A DNA stretch of 64,000 bases, taken from contig CAKSQF010000011.1 in assembly GCA_934486825.1 (NCBI GenBank), forward strand, positions 19,440 to 83,439, read 5' to 3'. The position numbers were made by a program, and so were the translations under genes. The DNA comes from an uncultured Eubacteriales bacterium (GTDB lineage: Bacteria; Bacillota; Clostridia; Oscillospirales; CAG-272). Below are positions 35,253 through 43,953 of the stretch, one piece after another. Every line of letters starts with the position of its first letter. Within the stretch, counting starts at the first letter, position 1. A model generated the notes under the pieces. The model saw nothing but the letters and a program-made list of their open reading frames with translations. It ran no database searches and was not told the origin of the DNA.

Positions 35253-35327
35253 GGCCCGTTGGTCAAGCGGTTAAGACACGGCCCTTTCACGGCTGTAACA
35301 TGGGTTCGATTCCCGTACGGGTCACCA
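35253..35327 (+). tRNA. tRNA-Glu (TTC)
   Basis: Directly abuts tRNA-Met. Acceptor GGCCCGT pairs with ACGGGTC; anticodon loop CTTTCAC gives TTC; CCA encoded. Confidence 0.97.
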
Positions 35328-35340
35328 CAGTAATAAAGTG

Positions 35341-35376
35341 AAAACAAAAGCTCCCGATGTCGGGAGCTTTTGTTTT
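35341..35376 (+). terminator. terminator of the tRNA-Met/Glu pair
   Basis: A 17-bp stem from AAAACAAAAGCTCCCGA with a tight TG loop and T-rich 3' arm. Confidence 0.85.
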
Positions 35377-35384
35377 TCGCACCG

Positions 35385-35412
35385 TTGACAAAATGCGTTT
35401 TTCTGATATAAT
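35385..35412 (+). promoter_or_regulatory. promoter of the DUF5131 gene
   Basis: TTGACA (35385-35390), 16 bases, TATAAT (35407-35412) with an extended TGA; starts right after the tRNA terminator. Confidence 0.88.
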
Positions 35413-35444
35413 TTATGTAGCTTTAATTCCGAAGGTGAAAATAA

Positions 35445-36227
35445 ATGAAAGAAGATTTTTTCGTTGACTGGAATCCGTGGCACGGATGCACAAAGATCAG
35501 TACCGGATGCAGATATTGCTATGTGTACCGTCAGGATGAGATGTACGGTGCGGCAGTAGCCAGCAGTGTTTGCCGTAAAACGCAAAATTTCGGACTTCCC
35601 GTGAAGAAAAAACGGGACGGAAGCTATAAAATAAAGTCGGGAAGCTATGTCTATACCTGTTTTACCTCTGATTTTCTTCTTGACAGCGCCGATGACTGGC
35701 GTGAAGACTGCTGGAAAATGATGCGGGAACGCAGTGACTGCTTTTTCTGCTTTTTTACAAAAAGAATCGACCGTCTCGCCGATTGTCTTCCGCACGATTG
35801 GGGGGACGGATATGATAATCTTGCGATCGGCTGTACGGTCGAGAATCAGGATCGCGCCGACTATCGTCTCCAGATATTCAACAGCCTTCCGATAAAGCAC
35901 AAAATGATAATTGCGGCGCCACTGCTCGGTCCGATAAATCTGTCACAGCATCTGAACGGCGGTATACAGAGCGTGTCGGTGAGCGGCGAATCGGGGACTG
36001 ATGCACGGATATGCGATTATAAGTGGGTGCTTGATATAAGACGGCAGTGTGTCGAAAAAAATATACCGTTCAGTTATCACCAGACAGGCGCACATCTGAT
36101 AAAGGACGGCAAAAGATATAATATAAAGAGATCGTTGCAGATCTCTCAGGCAAAACGTGCGGGGATAGATTTTATGACCGAATACGGATTTCTGCCGAAA
36201 ACCGCAGATTGTGATAAAGGAGAATGA
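35445..36227 (+). CDS. DUF5131 family protein (phage Gp37/Gp68-like)
   Basis: 260 residues. The N-terminal WNPWHGCTKISTGCRYCY cluster (three cysteines at about 15, 22 and 25) and CTVENQDRADYR, AAPLLGPI and VSGESGTDARICDYKWV are the family signature. Members occur in phages and bacteria and look like radical-SAM-related iron-sulfur proteins; function is unknown. It is a lone gene behind its own promoter next to two tRNAs, a typical site for acquired genes. Confidence 0.85.
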   Translation: MKEDFFVDWNPWHGCTKISTGCRYCYVYRQDEMYGAAVASSVCRKTQNFGLPVKKKRDGSYKIKSGSYVYTCFTSDFLLDSADDWREDCWKMMRERSDCFFCFFTKRIDRLADCLPHDWGDGYDNLAIGCTVENQDRADYRLQIFNSLPIKHKMIIAAPLLGPINLSQHLNGGIQSVSVSGESGTDARICDYKWVLDIRRQCVEKNIPFSYHQTGAHLIKDGKRYNIKRSLQISQAKRAGIDFMTEYGFLPKTADCDKGE

Positions 36228-36229
36228 TT

Positions 36230-36474
36230 ATGATAATAACCGAAATAAGCCGCGGAGATGTAAAAGACTATATAATTACTGCATTAAAAATACACTTGTC
36301 TCGCTTGAAGAATGTGAGCTTGAGTTTGATTTCCTGCTCGGATACGCAAAGGATAAAGGATATTACAGCCTGACCCTCAATGTCTGGGCTGACAATCTGG
36401 GTGCGCTCGGGTTCTACGAGAGAGAGGGACTCAGAGCACAGAAGATCGGTATGGAGAAAATAATCGACAGATAA
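36230..36474 (+). pseudogene. broken GNAT acetyltransferase
   Basis: GGAG precedes ATG 36230, whose frame reads MIITEISRGDVKDYI, a typical GNAT start, but soon loses similarity and stops near 36379. A different frame then supplies the C-terminal GNAT half: YAKDKGYYSLTLNVW, NLGALGFYEREG and a final KIIDR at 36474. The central acetyl-CoA-binding region is missing. This looks like an internal deletion with a frameshift. Confidence 0.7.
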
Positions 36475-36477
36475 GAA

Positions 36478-36515
36478 AAAAACAATCCGGAAGGCATTGC
36501 CTTCCGGATTGTTTT
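36478..36515. terminator. bidirectional terminator before the PFOR gene end
   Basis: AAAAACAATCCGGAAGGC pairs with its complement around loop ATT, A tract on one side and T tract on the other, between converging genes. Confidence 0.9.
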
Positions 36516-36529
36516 TGTATAAATCCGTA

Positions 36530-39500
36530 TCAGTTTTCGTACAGATTTCCGAGCTTGGTAAGTCTTTCGTACTTAGCCTTTGCGTTTGCTTCTGCCTTTG
36601 CAAACAGTTCCTTTGCTCTTTCGGGGAAGGACTGTGCAAGACGCGCATAACGTGTCTCACCCGTAATGAATTCCTGGTAATCGGTTGTGGGAGCCTTGCT
36701 GTCAAGCGTAAACTTGTGCTCTGCTGCGGGATTGAATCTGAAGAGATGCCAGTAGCCTGCATCAACAGCCTTCTTCATCTCGCTCTGGCAGTTGGTCATA
36801 CCGCCCTTGACACCATGCATTTCGCAGGGTGCATAGCCGATGATAAGAGAGGGTCCCGGATATGCCTCAGCCTCTGCAATTGCCTTGATGCACTGATTCA
36901 TGTCGGCACCCATTGCAATCTGAGCTACATATACATAACCGTAGGACATAGCCATCTCGGCGAGGTTCTTCTTGCCGATAGCCTTGCCGGCAGCGGCAAA
37001 CTGTGCAACCTGACCCATGTTGGATGCTTTGGAAGCCTGTCCGCCGGTGTTGGAGTAAACCTCGGTATCAAATACCATTACATTGACATTTTCGCCCTGT
37101 GCAAGTACGTGGTCAAGACCGCCGAAGCCAATGTCGTATGCCCAGCCGTCGCCGCCGAAGATCCATACAGACTTCTTTGCAAGATAATCCTTCTCGTCGA
37201 GGATCTTCTTTGCAAGTGCGCCGCATGTGGGACATCCGGCAACAGCCTCAAGTGCTTTGATAAGCGCATCGGTTGCGGGACCGTTTGCTTTTCCGTCGTC
37301 CTTTGTTGCAAGATAACCTGCGATTGCAGCCTTGAGCTCCTCGGAAGTGGTTGTTTCGGCAAGCTCGTTTATGTAGCCGATCAGCTTCTCGCGGATCGCC
37401 TTCTGTCCGACATACATACCGTAGCCGTGCTCAGCATTATCCTCAAACAGTGAGTTTGCCCAAGCCGGACCCCTGCCGCTGTCCTTGTTTACCGTGTAAG
37501 GAGTTGCGGGAGCCGAGCCGCCCCAGATGGAAGAACATCCGGTAGCGTTGGAAATATACATTCTTTCGCCGAAGAGCTGTGTGATAAGACGTGCGTAAGA
37601 TGTTTCCGCACAGCCCGCACATGAGCCGGAGAATTCAAGCAGCGGCTGGTTGAACTGCGATCCCTTGACCGAGTTGTCCGCAAAAGGAGTTTCTTTCTTG
37701 GATACGTTTGCAACTGCGTAGTCGAATACGGGCTGCTGGTCAAGCTGTGTTTCCTGAGGAACCATCTCAAGTGCGCCGACCTTACATACCTTGACGCAGA
37801 GTGCGCAACCCATACAGTCGAGAGGAGATACAGCGATCGTGAACTTGTAATTCTCGCAACCCTTGCCGATCATCTTCGCGGTGAACTTTGTCTCTGCGGG
37901 AGCGGCTTTTGCCTCCTCCTCGGTCATTGCAAAGGGACGTATGGTAGCATGAGGACATACAAACGAACACATGTTACACTGGATACATTTGTCGGAATGC
38001 CATTCGGGAACGGTAACCGCAACGCCGCGCTTTTCGTAAGCGGCAGCACCCTGCGGGAAGGTACCGTCAGCCATATCCTTGAAGGTGGATACCGGCAGAC
38101 TGTCACCGTTCATTTTTCCGACGGGGTTGAGGATTTCCTTTACGAACTTAACAAGCTCGGGACGGTTGCCCTCGACATGCTCTTCAACGGGAGTCGTGTC
38201 AACGGTCTTCCATGCTTCGGGAACGTCAACCTTCACGATTGCGTCAACGCCTGCGTCAATTGCCTTGTAGTTAAGCTCAACGACAGCCTCGCCCTTCTTG
38301 AGGTAGGACTTCTTTGCCATGTACTTCATGTATTCGACAGCCTTGTCGATAGGCATGATGTTTGCGAGCTTGAAGAATGCCGACTGGAGAATGGTGTTGG
38401 TGCGCTTGCCCATTCCGATCTCAAGTGCCTTGTCGATCGCGTTGATTATGTAGAAGTGGATGTTGTTGTTTGCGATGTAAGACTTTGCTTCGTTCGGAAG
38501 ATGTCTGTCAAGCTCTTCGGGGGTCCACTGGCAGTTGAGCAGGAAGGTTCCGCCCGGCTTTACATCGTTTACGATCTTGTAACCCTTGACCATGTAGGAG
38601 GGGTTGTGGCAGGCAACAAAGTCAGCCTTGTTGATGTAATAGGGAGATTTGATGGGCTTGTCGCCGAATCTCAGGTGAGAGATCGTAACGCCGCCCGTCT
38701 TCTTCGAGTCATACTGGAAGTATGCCTGAATGAACTTGTCGGTGTGGTCGCCGATGATCTTGATCGAGTTCTTGTTTGCGCCGACTGTTCCGTCACCGCC
38801 GAGCCCCCAGAACTTGCAGGAGATGGTACCCTTTGCAGAGGTGTCCGGCACAGCCTTTTCGGGAAGTGACAGACCGGTAACGTCGTCAACAATGCCGAGG
38901 GTGAATCCGTTCTTGGGTTCGTCGGCGTCAAGATTTTCATATGTCGCAAAGATCGATGCGGGAGTTGTGTCCTTGGAACCGAGACCGTATCTGCCGCCGA
39001 CAATCTTTATGCCGCTGACGCCGCACTGTGCAAGTGCCGTAACAACGTCGAGATAAAGCGGTTCGCCGAGAGCGCCGGGTTCCTTTGTGCGGTCGAGAAC
39101 CGCAATCTTTTTAACGGTCGAGGGAATAACCTCTGCAAGCTTCTTTGCAACGAAAGGACGGTAAAGGCGAACCTTTACAAGACCGACCTTTTCGCCTGCC
39201 GCAAGTTTGTAATCGATTACTTCTTCGATAACGTCGCAGACAGAACCCATTGCAATGATGACCTTTTCGGCATCGGGAGCACCGTAATAGTTGAACAGGT
39301 CGTAGTTTGTTCCGAGCTTTTCGTTGACCTTGCCCATGTACTCTTCGACGATTGCGGGAAGAGCATCGTAGTAGGGATTGCATGCTTCTCTGTGCTGGAA
39401 GAAGATGTCTCCGTTTTCGGCAGAGCCGCGGAGAACGGGATGCTCGGGGTTTATCGCACGTGCACGGAACTCCTTTACCGCGTCCATGTCGACCATTTCG

Positions 39501-40096
39501 GCAAGATCCTTGTAGTCCCACACTTCGATCTTCTGGATTTCGTGAGATGTGCGGAAACCGTCAAAGAAGTTGATGAACGGAACGCGACCCTTGATGGTTG
39601 CAAGGTGAGCTACCGCACCGAGATCCATGATCTCCTGCTGGTTGGATTCGGCAAGCATTGCAAAACCGGTCTGACGGCAGGCATAGACGTCGGAGTGATC
39701 TCCGAAGATGTTGAGCGCATGGGAAGCCACACAGCGCGCGGATACATGGAATACGCAGGGAAGAAGCTCGCCTGCGATTTTATACATATTCGGGATCATG
39801 AGAAGCAACCCCTGTGAAGCTGTGTAGGTTGTGGTGAGCGCACCTGCGGCAAGAGAGCCGTGAACGGCACCTGCGGCGCCTGCCTCCGACTGCATCTCAA
39901 TGATCTTTACGCGCTCTCCGAAAATGTTGCGGGCGGGTTCGCCGAATACATTCTTGTCAGTTGCCGACCATGTATCGGTTACTTCTGCCATAGGCGATGA
40001 AGGGGTAATGGGGTAAATCGCTGCAACCTCAGTGAACGCATAGGACACATGGGCGGCGGCGGTATTACCATCCATAGAAAGCTTTTTTCTTTCCAT
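36530..40096 (-). CDS. nifJ: pyruvate:ferredoxin (flavodoxin) oxidoreductase
   Basis: 1188 residues, full length for the single-chain enzyme. ATG 40096 is used: GGAGG lies 11 bases upstream, and the first residues MERKKLSMDGNTAAAHV match the family; the frame is open further to 40156. Domains in order: pyruvate/TPP domain I (YPITPSSPMAEV), CoA-binding and linker regions, two [4Fe-4S] motifs (CIQCNMCSFVCP, CMGCALCVKVC), a third cluster from CAGCAETSY onward, and TPP-binding GGDGWAYDIGFGGLDH. It converts pyruvate to acetyl-CoA, CO2 and reduced ferredoxin: the central step of clostridial fermentation. Confidence 0.97.
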   Translation of the reverse strand: MERKKLSMDGNTAAAHVSYAFTEVAAIYPITPSSPMAEVTDTWSATDKNVFGEPARNIFGERVKIIEMQSEAGAAGAVHGSLAAGALTTTYTASQGLLLMIPNMYKIAGELLPCVFHVSARCVASHALNIFGDHSDVYACRQTGFAMLAESNQQEIMDLGAVAHLATIKGRVPFINFFDGFRTSHEIQKIEVWDYKDLAEMVDMDAVKEFRARAINPEHPVLRGSAENGDIFFQHREACNPYYDALPAIVEEYMGKVNEKLGTNYDLFNYYGAPDAEKVIIAMGSVCDVIEEVIDYKLAAGEKVGLVKVRLYRPFVAKKLAEVIPSTVKKIAVLDRTKEPGALGEPLYLDVVTALAQCGVSGIKIVGGRYGLGSKDTTPASIFATYENLDADEPKNGFTLGIVDDVTGLSLPEKAVPDTSAKGTISCKFWGLGGDGTVGANKNSIKIIGDHTDKFIQAYFQYDSKKTGGVTISHLRFGDKPIKSPYYINKADFVACHNPSYMVKGYKIVNDVKPGGTFLLNCQWTPEELDRHLPNEAKSYIANNNIHFYIINAIDKALEIGMGKRTNTILQSAFFKLANIMPIDKAVEYMKYMAKKSYLKKGEAVVELNYKAIDAGVDAIVKVDVPEAWKTVDTTPVEEHVEGNRPELVKFVKEILNPVGKMNGDSLPVSTFKDMADGTFPQGAAAYEKRGVAVTVPEWHSDKCIQCNMCSFVCPHATIRPFAMTEEEAKAAPAETKFTAKMIGKGCENYKFTIAVSPLDCMGCALCVKVCKVGALEMVPQETQLDQQPVFDYAVANVSKKETPFADNSVKGSQFNQPLLEFSGSCAGCAETSYARLITQLFGERMYISNATGCSSIWGGSAPATPYTVNKDSGRGPAWANSLFEDNAEHGYGMYVGQKAIREKLIGYINELAETTTSEELKAAIAGYLATKDDGKANGPATDALIKALEAVAGCPTCGALAKKILDEKDYLAKKSVWIFGGDGWAYDIGFGGLDHVLAQGENVNVMVFDTEVYSNTGGQASKASNMGQVAQFAAAGKAIGKKNLAEMAMSYGYVYVAQIAMGADMNQCIKAIAEAEAYPGPSLIIGYAPCEMHGVKGGMTNCQSEMKKAVDAGYWHLFRFNPAAEHKFTLDSKAPTTDYQEFITGETRYARLAQSFPERAKELFAKAEANAKAKYERLTKLGNLYEN

Positions 40097-40157
40097 TTCT
40101 TTTAATTCCTCCGGTATATGTTTTTGATATTTTGATATAATGTTATCAATCATCATG

Positions 40158-40186
40158 ATTGTACCACAAAAGCGGTCTTATGTAAA
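40158..40186 (-). promoter_or_regulatory. promoter of nifJ
   Basis: Minus strand TTTACA (40181-40186), 17 bases, TACAAT (40158-40163). Transcription would start about 55 bases before the chosen ATG, consistent with a start inside the longer open frame. Confidence 0.78.
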
Positions 40187-40227
40187 GAGCTTTTTCAAAA
40201 TTATTTGTGGTTTTTTTGTAAACTCAA

Positions 40228-40260
40228 GGGCAGATGCGGTCAAAAACGACGCATCTGCCC
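40228..40260 (-). terminator. hairpin after thiI
   Basis: GGGCAGATGCG and CGCATCTGCCC form a perfect 11-bp stem eight bases beyond the thiI stop codon; the tail is only mildly T-rich. Confidence 0.65.
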
Positions 40261-40268
40261 GCGCTTCT

Positions 40269-41459
40269 TCAGTTGTATGCTTTTATTATGCGTTCAGCCT
40301 TTTCCGCAAACGCTTTGTCTTCGAGCAGTCCGAGATTTTCGATCCTGTTCTCCTGTTCGATTACCGCGTCAAGCGAGGGACGTGTGCGCGGATGGCGCGG
40401 CGTGAAAACGGTACAGCAGTCCTCGTAGGGAAGGATTGAGGTGTCATAGGTTCCGATCTTTCTCGCCGTCACGACTATTTCTTCCTTGTCCATTCCGATG
40501 CACGGACGGAATACCGGCATGTCGGCGACCGAATCGGTCACGTTCAGTGCAAGCATAGTCTGTGACGCGACCTGCCCGAGCGATTCGCCGGTAATAAGCG
40601 CATTGCACCCGCGCGCGTGTGCGAGACGTGAGGCAAGACGCATCATGACCCTGCGAAGGATAAGGGTGAAATATTCTTCGTCGGCATGCTGTTTTATTTC
40701 TTCCTGTATTTCGGTCAGATTCATGGTGTGAACAGTCATTCTGCCCGCGTATTCGCAGATCTCGGCGGCAAGAGTCATCACTTTTTCACGAGCCATTTCG
40801 GAGGTGTAGGGGATCGACTCAAAGTAAATCGACTCAAGCTCCGCACCCCTCTTTGCCATCATGAACCCGGCAACCGGAGAGTCGATTCCGCCCGAGAGCA
40901 GAAGCATTGCTTTGCCCGCAGAGGCACCGGGCATGCCGCAGGCTCCCTTTTCGGCGCCCGCATGCAAAAATGCGTACTTTTCACGGACTTCGACGTTTAT
41001 CACAACTTCGGGTGAATGAAGATCGACACATATCCCGGGGACCGTGTCAAGAATCACGGCTCCGATCTCGGCTGAAAGCTGCGGAGATGTCATCGGGAAC
41101 CGCTTGTCCGAACGCTTTCCTTCAACCTTGAAGCTTCTGACGCCGACAAGAAACTGCGGAAGATATCCGGCGGCAGCGTCGAGTATCGCCCGGAGGTCTT
41201 TTTCGACTGCTATCGCCCTTGAAAGCGAGGATATGCCGAAAACCTTTTTAGCACGTCTGTATGCTTCATCCATGTCGCAGTCATCGTCCGTCGGCTCAAT
41301 GTAAAGAGTTGACTGTGAATAATAAATGTCAAAATTGCCGACATCCCTGAGCCTTCGGCGCATCTGCCCCGCCATCATGTGTTCGAAGGTCGATTTGTTC
41401 AGACCCTTCAGAACAAGCTCGCCGTATTTGCAGAGAATAAATTCTTTTGCGTTGTTCAT
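40269..41459 (-). CDS. thiI: tRNA 4-thiouridine synthase ThiI
   Basis: 396 residues from ATG 41459, which gives the expected MNNAKEFILCKYGELVLKGL start. N-terminal ferredoxin-like/THUMP domains (about 1-165), then the PP-loop ATPase with LLLSGGIDSPVAGF. The rhodanese domain of the E. coli enzyme is absent, as in most Firmicutes. It thiolates U8 of tRNAs and may serve thiazole synthesis. It lies 10 bases after the transglutaminase-like gene, a surprising operon partner. Confidence 0.94.
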   Translation of the reverse strand: MNNAKEFILCKYGELVLKGLNKSTFEHMMAGQMRRRLRDVGNFDIYYSQSTLYIEPTDDDCDMDEAYRRAKKVFGISSLSRAIAVEKDLRAILDAAAGYLPQFLVGVRSFKVEGKRSDKRFPMTSPQLSAEIGAVILDTVPGICVDLHSPEVVINVEVREKYAFLHAGAEKGACGMPGASAGKAMLLLSGGIDSPVAGFMMAKRGAELESIYFESIPYTSEMAREKVMTLAAEICEYAGRMTVHTMNLTEIQEEIKQHADEEYFTLILRRVMMRLASRLAHARGCNALITGESLGQVASQTMLALNVTDSVADMPVFRPCIGMDKEEIVVTARKIGTYDTSILPYEDCCTVFTPRHPRTRPSLDAVIEQENRIENLGLLEDKAFAEKAERIIKAYN

Positions 41460-41469
41460 ATTGCTTTCG

Positions 41470-42471
41470 CTATCCGTTCCTTTCGATAATGCTCTGTATG
41501 TTATCCCATGTCCATTTCGGGAGCCTTTGGACCGCTCCGAACATGCCGTCGGTGCATCGGTTCCACTGATACATTTCCGCACCGCTGCCGCTTCCGATCC
41601 TTGCGTTTTCGGTTGTCGATGACCGACGCTCACTGTCGGTCATCCCGAAATAGAAAAGACCCTGTCCATTGGACGCTCCGCTTCTCTCCCATGTCGGATC
41701 GCAGTGAAAACTGCTTCCGTCTATCGTTATAAGACTCCATCCGTGTTCGGCACCGTCCGACCGTTCACCGAAAATCAGTTCTGCGGGTATTCCGACCTGA
41801 CGCAGGAGGTAATTATATGTGTCGGCAAATCCGTAACAGATCGTCTGACCTTCGAGAAGGGCATTGAACGAGGAGGTCTGACGTTCGGTATAGTCTACCG
41901 AAAAATAGCTGATGTTCACCGAAACCCAGCGATAAAGCTCCATGGCTTTTCTCGTCGGTGACATGCTGTCGTCGGTGGTGCTGTCAATGACCTCTCTGAC
42001 CCTGCGGAAAAAGGCGGCTGTTTTTTCGTTGTGAACTTCTTTCGGATAAAGATATTCTATCGAAATACCACCGTCTGCGGCGGAAAAATTACAGAGTGCG
42101 GAGGGAGGGTAACAGAAAAAGATGTTGTCGCACAGCGTGTCACCTATCGCCGCATCATCGACGGCAAAAAAAGACTCATGTGAATTTATCGCGTCTATAA
42201 AACGTCGCGCATATCCGTTGATGCTTTCGTCCGACAGGGGACTGCCTACCGCATAAATGTCGCATCCGCCGAAATCGGGCAAGCCGATCTCCGGATTGTC
42301 TCCGGAGATCGGCGTTGTCGTATGACGGTCGGCAGTGCTCTGCGTCGTTGTGGTGCTGTCAGTGTCCGCGCCTGACGATGTTCCGGGATCGCTCTGTCCG
42401 GAAACACACGAGATAAGCGACAGTATAAGTATGACCGCAATGACTGCGCAGACTGCTGTTTTTTTTGTCAT
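41470..42471 (-). CDS. transglutaminase-like lipoprotein
   Basis: 333 residues. Lipoprotein signal ending LISC (Cys about 22), a Ser/Thr-rich linker to about residue 60, then a transglutaminase-like (cysteine protease fold) domain with the triad Cys in QTICYGFADTYN, His in GAEHGWSL and Asp in HCDPTWE. Such surface proteins may act as peptidases or cross-linkers. The start overlaps the preceding esterase stop by 4 bases. Confidence 0.85.
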   Translation of the reverse strand: MTKKTAVCAVIAVILILSLISCVSGQSDPGTSSGADTDSTTTTQSTADRHTTTPISGDNPEIGLPDFGGCDIYAVGSPLSDESINGYARRFIDAINSHESFFAVDDAAIGDTLCDNIFFCYPPSALCNFSAADGGISIEYLYPKEVHNEKTAAFFRRVREVIDSTTDDSMSPTRKAMELYRWVSVNISYFSVDYTERQTSSFNALLEGQTICYGFADTYNYLLRQVGIPAELIFGERSDGAEHGWSLITIDGSSFHCDPTWERSGASNGQGLFYFGMTDSERRSSTTENARIGSGSGAEMYQWNRCTDGMFGAVQRLPKWTWDNIQSIIERNG

Positions 42472-43910
42472 TTGTCCTTTACCTTGTAAAAATCAAGAAG
42501 CTTTTCACCGAAGCGGATGCCGAGCGTTTCCGCATCGTTTCCGTTGAAGTGATATTTGTCGGTTCCGACGATGGTTCCGTCCTTGGCAACGATGACAAGG
42601 TCGGAGGTCTTGATCGTGTAGACGTTCTTCATTGTCTTTGCAACTCTGTCCTGCATTACGTTGAAGGCGGGAACACTCGGATTGTTGTATGACGCGAAGG
42701 TGGTTGCGATTTTGCCGATGACAAAGGGCATTTCCTTGACATCCTCGTCGCCCGTTATCTCGTAAAGGTCTGCACGCAGGTCGGTTATAAGTGCCTTCAG
42801 AAGCTTTTCGTAATTGCTCTCGCGTCCGAGATCGGCTTCTCCCTGCATCCATGCCATGCCGCGGACCTTCGGGGTGTAGCCGTCGGCAACAAGCTTGTTG
42901 TAGGTGATTCTGAAGTTTTCAACGAAATTGTTGTACTGAACGCCCATCGGGCTGGTCTTGGGATCGACTGTTTTGCTTCCCCACATCGATCTCGGATACC
43001 AGTTTCCGTATGTGTCCGAAAGACCGCCCATGTCGTTGTGGAGTGCAGTGCCGCCCGCCGCCGACTTGAATATGATCGCGGGTCTGCCGTTGCCGTAATA
43101 GTCGTTGAGAACCTCGGCAATGCCGTATTCGGGTCCGAAGTGATCGGCGGATATTCCGTATCCGACGCGGACGTATTTTTTGTATCTGCCGATAAACGAA
43201 AGGGTTGCGTGATCGGTAAGCCGCTGTTTGTCAACCTCTCCTGTGAACATTATATTGTTGAATGTCGAGTTCTGGTTCTGCTTGCGGCTGCATCCTGCCG
43301 CATTCGACTGACCGCCGATAAGATAAACGTCAATGACGTTCTTTTCCTTGTCCTTGTGAAGGGTGATTGTCGATTCGCGGATGTCGATGTCGGTGCCGAT
43401 GACCGCCTTGCCGTCGGTTTCGTTTATTATGCCGGTAAAGTAGTTTATTACCGCGTCGATCGCAAGCTGACCCTTGTATGCGACAAGAACGGTCACTCCG
43501 TTGTCGCCCTTTACCGCCTTGATCGCATATTCTCCGCCCTCAAGCGAATTGACGAGTGCCTTGCTGTCCTCTCTCGTTGTGGAATTGAAGATAATTTCAT
43601 TTCCGGATGCCGCTTCGGTGTCGGCTTTGAGGGGAAGCTCAACGCCGAGCTTTTCCTTGTAGATATCCGCAACCTGTTTTGCTTCGTCCGATTTCTTGGC
43701 ACCGAACGGGCTGTATACAAGCGAAAAATCGGAAGCCTTGCCCTTTTCGGCGATGACTGCGTCACTTGCAGTCGGTGCTTCGGTGACTGTGCCTGTTGTT
43801 GCCGCACCTGTTGTCGTGTCGGGATTTGTCTGCGCACAAGCGGCAAATACGAACAGAAGTGCCAGCAAAAGCGACAGAGCCGCGGTAATGCGGCAGTTTT
43901 TTGTTTTCAT
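42468..43910 (-). CDS. SGNH (SASA-type) acetylesterase lipoprotein, copy 1
   Basis: 480 residues. Lipoprotein signal with FAAC (Cys about 25) and a Thr-rich linker. Residues about 60-190 look like the small domain that precedes catalytic domains in GH20/GH67-type enzymes (KLGVELPLKAD ... GGEYAIKAV). The C-terminal SGNH domain shows the nucleophile serine in LIGGQSNAAG, MAWMQGEADLG, and DKYHFNGNDAETLG with the His. SASA proteins remove acetyl groups from sugars; the exact target is unknown. Its neighbour upstream is a close paralogue. Confidence 0.85.
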   Translation of the reverse strand: MKTKNCRITAALSLLLALLFVFAACAQTNPDTTTGAATTGTVTEAPTASDAVIAEKGKASDFSLVYSPFGAKKSDEAKQVADIYKEKLGVELPLKADTEAASGNEIIFNSTTREDSKALVNSLEGGEYAIKAVKGDNGVTVLVAYKGQLAIDAVINYFTGIINETDGKAVIGTDIDIRESTITLHKDKEKNVIDVYLIGGQSNAAGCSRKQNQNSTFNNIMFTGEVDKQRLTDHATLSFIGRYKKYVRVGYGISADHFGPEYGIAEVLNDYYGNGRPAIIFKSAAGGTALHNDMGGLSDTYGNWYPRSMWGSKTVDPKTSPMGVQYNNFVENFRITYNKLVADGYTPKVRGMAWMQGEADLGRESNYEKLLKALITDLRADLYEITGDEDVKEMPFVIGKIATTFASYNNPSVPAFNVMQDRVAKTMKNVYTIKTSDLVIVAKDGTIVGTDKYHFNGNDAETLGIRFGEKLLDFYKVKDK

Positions 43911-43953
43911 AATGTTTACTCTCCTGTTTTGATTTGTATTTTATATGTTCCGG

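Noticed and set aside
36497..37453. Plus-strand open frame of 318 codons opposite nifJ
   Set aside because: Cys-rich antisense shadow of a fully conserved enzyme; crosses the terminator at 36478-36515 and has no start signals.
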